64,000 bases of DNA from Bacteriovorax sp. BSW11_IV (lineage in GTDB: Bacteria; Bdellovibrionota; Bacteriovoracia; Bacteriovoracales; Bacteriovoracaceae). The stretch covers positions 124,001 through 188,000 of the forward strand of contig NZ_AUNE01000010.1 in assembly GCF_000447755.1 (NCBI RefSeq). Direction: 5' to 3'. Below, piece after piece: positions 61,372-64,000 of the stretch (the first letter of the stretch is position 1; each line of letters starts with the position of its first letter). A program made the position numbers and the translations under genes. The notes beneath the pieces are model-generated. The model saw only the letters and a list, made by a program, of their open reading frames with translations, was not told where the DNA came from and did no database searches.

Positions 61372-62697
61372 TTACTGTAAATTTCTTAATTTCGCTAAAG
61401 TCGCTCTTACACCTTGAAAAGACACAACCTGATTTTCAAACTCTCTTTTGACAACTTCTCGTTCTTCTTCGGTTGCCTCAAGTTGATTTAAAATATTGAT
61501 AAGGTGCATTTTCATATGACCTTTTTGAATACCAGAAGTCACAAGAGAGCGAAGTGCTCCAAAGTTTTGCGCAAGACCTGAGGCCGCAACAATCATCATT
61601 AGCTCTTTAGCTCCAGGTCTTCCTAGCATATCGAGTGAAATTTTTGCCATTGGATGTAGGGCCGTGAGTCCGCCAACTGTTCCAAGAGCAAGAGGAATAT
61701 CAATCCAAAATTTGAACATGCCATCTTTTACTTCACAGTGAGTAAGAGACTTGTACTGTCCATCTTTTGCGGCATATGTATGACCGCAGGCCTCAATCGC
61801 TCTGAAATCATTACCCGTAGCAAGAATAACAGCATCAATTCCATTGAAGATACCTTTATTGTGTGTTGTTGCGCGGTTTACATCGATATGGGCAATACGA
61901 ACTGCTCTTTGAAATTTCTCAACAAAAAGCTCGGCACTCATTTCTAACCCTGAATCTTCTAGTTCTTTAACAGGACATTCAACCCATGCTTGGACACGAC
62001 AATTTGGTGTGTAATTAGATAGAATGGCCATTACAACTAAAAGTTCTTTTTCTGTACCAACAAAAAGTTCACTTTCAAAAACTTGATCTCTCAGTGATTT
62101 TCCAATGGACTCAAGAACAGAGTTGATAAAATTCGCTCCCATGGCATCACAAGTTTCAAAAGTGGCCCACACTTGGTAATAACCATCTTCTTTATCTGTG
62201 TGATCACGAAGTTCGATATCTTTTAAACCGCCACCTCTTTTTTCCATATTTTGAACAAGAGGTTTAACGTATTCAAGAATTTTTGGTTTTGCAGTTTCAT
62301 TGAAGAAAGAAAATAATTTTTCACTCTCACCTTTCCAGATGAAATGAACTTGGCCAACTTTTTCAGTATCAATAATTTTGGCCTTAAAACCACCACGATC
62401 TTGCCAAAACTTAGCAGACTTTGCACAAGCTGCGACAACAGAACTTTCCTCAATAACCATAGGAACACAGTAAATCTTATCATTTAAAAGGAAGTTCGGT
62501 ACAACACCATAAGGGGCGTAAAAATTTGTGATGGTATTTTCAGAAAAGTCATCAAAAATTCTTTGTGCTTCAGCATCATCATGCCAAAAGCTTTTGATCG
62601 TTTCTGAATTTTTAGAAGAAGATTGAAGATAATTCTCAACAAGGAAATTAATCTTCTCAAGCTTAGTTAACTTTGAAAATCCTGATACAGTTTTCAA
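61372..62697 (-). CDS. mvaA: hydroxymethylglutaryl-CoA reductase, class II
   Basis: 441 aa. Class II markers include 'DAMGANFINSVLESI' and 'LATGNDFRAIEACGHTYAA'. It converts HMG-CoA to mevalonate with NAD(P)H in the cytoplasm. Length fits class II (about 430). Start two bases after fni ends, with AAGGAG overlapping the fni stop. Class II enzymes can run either way; the operon implies synthesis. Confidence 0.94.
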   Translation of the reverse strand: MKTVSGFSKLTKLEKINFLVENYLQSSSKNSETIKSFWHDDAEAQRIFDDFSENTITNFYAPYGVVPNFLLNDKIYCVPMVIEESSVVAACAKSAKFWQDRGGFKAKIIDTEKVGQVHFIWKGESEKLFSFFNETAKPKILEYVKPLVQNMEKRGGGLKDIELRDHTDKEDGYYQVWATFETCDAMGANFINSVLESIGKSLRDQVFESELFVGTEKELLVVMAILSNYTPNCRVQAWVECPVKELEDSGLEMSAELFVEKFQRAVRIAHIDVNRATTHNKGIFNGIDAVILATGNDFRAIEACGHTYAAKDGQYKSLTHCEVKDGMFKFWIDIPLALGTVGGLTALHPMAKISLDMLGRPGAKELMMIVAASGLAQNFGALRSLVTSGIQKGHMKMHLINILNQLEATEEEREVVKREFENQVVSFQGVRATLAKLRNLQ

Positions 62698-62699
62698 AT

Positions 62700-63704
62700 C
62701 TAGCTCCTTACTCTTAAGAATTGATTGGCCATCTTTAGTCCATCAATTTGTTGTTTACAGTAATATTTTAATTTTTCGTAGTCTTCGTTTGCATAAGTCA
62801 AAAAGCTTCTCGCCTGTCCGTAAACGGCATTTGCGTTGATCTGTGACAATAGAAAATGACCGTCTAAGAAGTCCTTAACCCCACCTGAGATTATAAACTC
62901 TCGGCAAAGAATATCTTTTTCATTCTCTAAAATAGAGTTTACAAAACCAACCATCTCAAGGGCGCTGTGGCCGACAAAAGAGAGAGGGCCAAAACCTGTT
63001 TTGACATTCTCTTTATCACGCAACATTTCTAATTTTGAAAAGTTTGTGCCACCAAGAGCGCCAAATTCAATAGCACTGATGGGCATTTTCATAAGAAGCT
63101 TCAAACTCTCAGGGCCCATCCCCTGACCAACTTCTTTTACAATAATTTTGCCTTTATAAATTTCAAGAAAATCTTGAATAACTTCTAAAGACGGGCGAGG
63201 CAAAAAGTCACCTTCTGGTTGAAAGAGCTCTTGCATTGGGTTGAGATGAATAATTAATCCATCAACATCCAGGCGCCCAAGAACATCAATAAGCTTAGAA
63301 ACCATGCCGTTTATTAGCAATTCATCTATTTGCACAATTCCAAGATTTGCAAAAAAAGGAAGATCCTTTCCAAGAATAGGCCTTAAATTGAAATCGTTAA
63401 AATACTCATCACTTTCTAAAAGCGGACGACACGAACCGAGCCCCATACCGAGACCAAACTCATTGGCCGCGTTCGCAAGATTGCGATTTATATGTCTCGC
63501 CTGACCCGTTCCCCCAGTCATCGAACTAATCCAAAGAGGATTTTGCATTTTCTTACCGAGAAAATTAAGTTCAAGTGAAGTGTTTGTTTGATGTGAACCA
63601 AGAAGTGGCTCGTAATAAAAACGACTATCGGCCAAAGAAGCACCAAACTGTGCCTTCTCAGTCAAAAGGATGTGATCTGTTTTTCGTTTATCTATCGTTG
63701 TCAT
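62700..63704 (-). CDS. fni: isopentenyl-diphosphate delta-isomerase, type 2
   Basis: 334 aa FMN- and NADPH-dependent isomerase (type 2 IDI). Evidence: 'RKTDHILLT' start, 'LWISSMTGGTGQARHINR', 'GMGLGSCRPLL', and 'VKEVGQGMGPES' with Glu/Gln for the substrate. It interconverts IPP and DMAPP. First gene of the mevalonate operon. The start codon sits in one arm of an inverted repeat (63701-63744) with no Shine-Dalgarno. Confidence 0.95.
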   Translation of the reverse strand: MTTIDKRKTDHILLTEKAQFGASLADSRFYYEPLLGSHQTNTSLELNFLGKKMQNPLWISSMTGGTGQARHINRNLANAANEFGLGMGLGSCRPLLESDEYFNDFNLRPILGKDLPFFANLGIVQIDELLINGMVSKLIDVLGRLDVDGLIIHLNPMQELFQPEGDFLPRPSLEVIQDFLEIYKGKIIVKEVGQGMGPESLKLLMKMPISAIEFGALGGTNFSKLEMLRDKENVKTGFGPLSFVGHSALEMVGFVNSILENEKDILCREFIISGGVKDFLDGHFLLSQINANAVYGQARSFLTYANEDYEKLKYYCKQQIDGLKMANQFLRVRS

Positions 63705-63744
63705 GACGGGGTTTTTCTACCACGTCTGACGGGATTCGTCATGA
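63701..63744 (-). promoter_or_regulatory. inverted repeat covering the fni start codon
   Basis: TCATGACG (63701-63708) and CGTCATGA (63737-63744), perfect 8-bp arms 28 bases apart. In the minus-strand mRNA this could fold to hide the start codon of the mevalonate operon, or act as a paired operator. Confidence 0.45.
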
Positions 63745-63830
63745 TTTTTTTCACCCAATATTTGTCATAAAATCAATGAGTTAAAAACAAAATCAGGTAA
63801 ATAGGGCTTGTTTCCTACGGCACGGTCCTC

Positions 63831-64000
63831 TCATGGGGCCAAAACAAGAATAAATTCTCTTTTAAACTCTTTTAATTTTGAGCGGATCTGCTTAACAGGC
63901 CCAAAGAGAAGTTCTTCATTTTCACTATTTAAATCCATGGCCAAAAAGACATTGCGCTTTTTATCAATTTTATTTTCGAGCTCCTCAAGAAGCTTTTTTA
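63831..64000 (-). CDS. C-terminal end of a gene cut by the window edge
   Basis: 56 codons reach the right edge, ending '...VKQIRSKLKEFKREF' then 'ILVLAP' and TGA at 63831-63833. Helical and charged; no motif. It is upstream of fni in the same direction, separated by 126 bases that hold the operon's own promoter region, so it is probably not part of the mevalonate operon. Confidence 0.6.
   Translation of the reverse strand, partial: KKLLEELENKIDKKRNVFLAMDLNSENEELLFGPVKQIRSKLKEFKREFILVLAP

Noticed and set aside
1-64000. Insertion sequence, prophage or integrase
   Set aside because: No transposase, integrase or phage structural protein was found; the tRNA-Leu site shows only a decayed fragment.

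Overview
The window is AT-rich bacterial DNA and is almost entirely coding on both strands. It looks like a Bdellovibrionota chromosome, most likely a Bacteriovoracales/Halobacteriovorax-type marine predator. This is an inference from the overall profile: many signal-peptide and lipobox proteins of unknown family, several secreted hydrolases, PilZ-GAF regulators, a CheX fusion, a chemoreceptor behind a sigma-28-like promoter, a complete lower mevalonate operon, and short intergenic regions. I see no insertion sequence, prophage or CRISPR array. || Layout. 1-4.3 kb: end of a HAD phosphatase gene, an SRPBCC protein, an exported isoaspartyl methyltransferase, a KefB/C-type antiporter and two small membrane proteins. 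4.6-10 kb: a 1009-aa exported protein facing an exported HExxH protease. 10.1-11.1 kb: a sigma-54-like promoter and acidic small protein, tRNA-Leu(GAG), and a decayed gene just after the tRNA. 11-13.1 kb: small secreted proteins and a MepB-like protein. 13.1-25.3 kb: mixed genes including a cyclase-family hydrolase, a beta-barrel, a coiled-coil/Hsp20 fusion, MgtC, an App1-like phosphatase, a C45-type Ntn hydrolase and a receiver-CheX fusion. 25.3-26.5 kb: a secreted trypsin-like protease. 26.6-29.5 kb: phnDCE-type ABC transporter, followed by an unusual tandem hairpin/terminator repeat (29.46-29.78 kb). 29.8-34 kb: ATPase, CBS protein, M14 carboxypeptidase, chemoreceptor. 34-36.6 kb: lipoprotein, glycosyltransferase, radical SAM protein. 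36.7-41.5 kb: a DASS dicarboxylate transporter directly upstream of succinate dehydrogenase/fumarate reductase CAB, a plausible uptake-and-oxidation unit. 41.5-43.1 kb: divergent TauE/SafE exporter and LysR regulator. 43.1-45.6 kb: umuDC divergent from an SRAP gene, an SOS-like cluster with a repeated operator candidate. 45.6-48.2 kb: two related outer-membrane proteins. 48.4-49.6 kb: a small protein and thioredoxin reductase. 49.6-53.6 kb: exported protein, response regulator, lipase-like hydrolase. 53.6-57.4 kb: a divergent pair of PilZ-GAF-AAA proteins with degenerate ATPase motifs. 57.5-63.7 kb: a crotonase convergent with the mevalonate operon fni-mvaA-mvaK2-mvaD-mvaK1. || Two signals stand out beyond the genes. 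First, the tetranucleotide GGCC is greatly over-used throughout, a HIP1-like iterated palindrome. Second, the region after phnE holds two full copies and one partial copy of a hairpin/box/box/terminator unit that no coding feature explains. Several genes also appear to lack a 5' leader or to use TTG/GTG starts fixed by good Shine-Dalgarno sequences.
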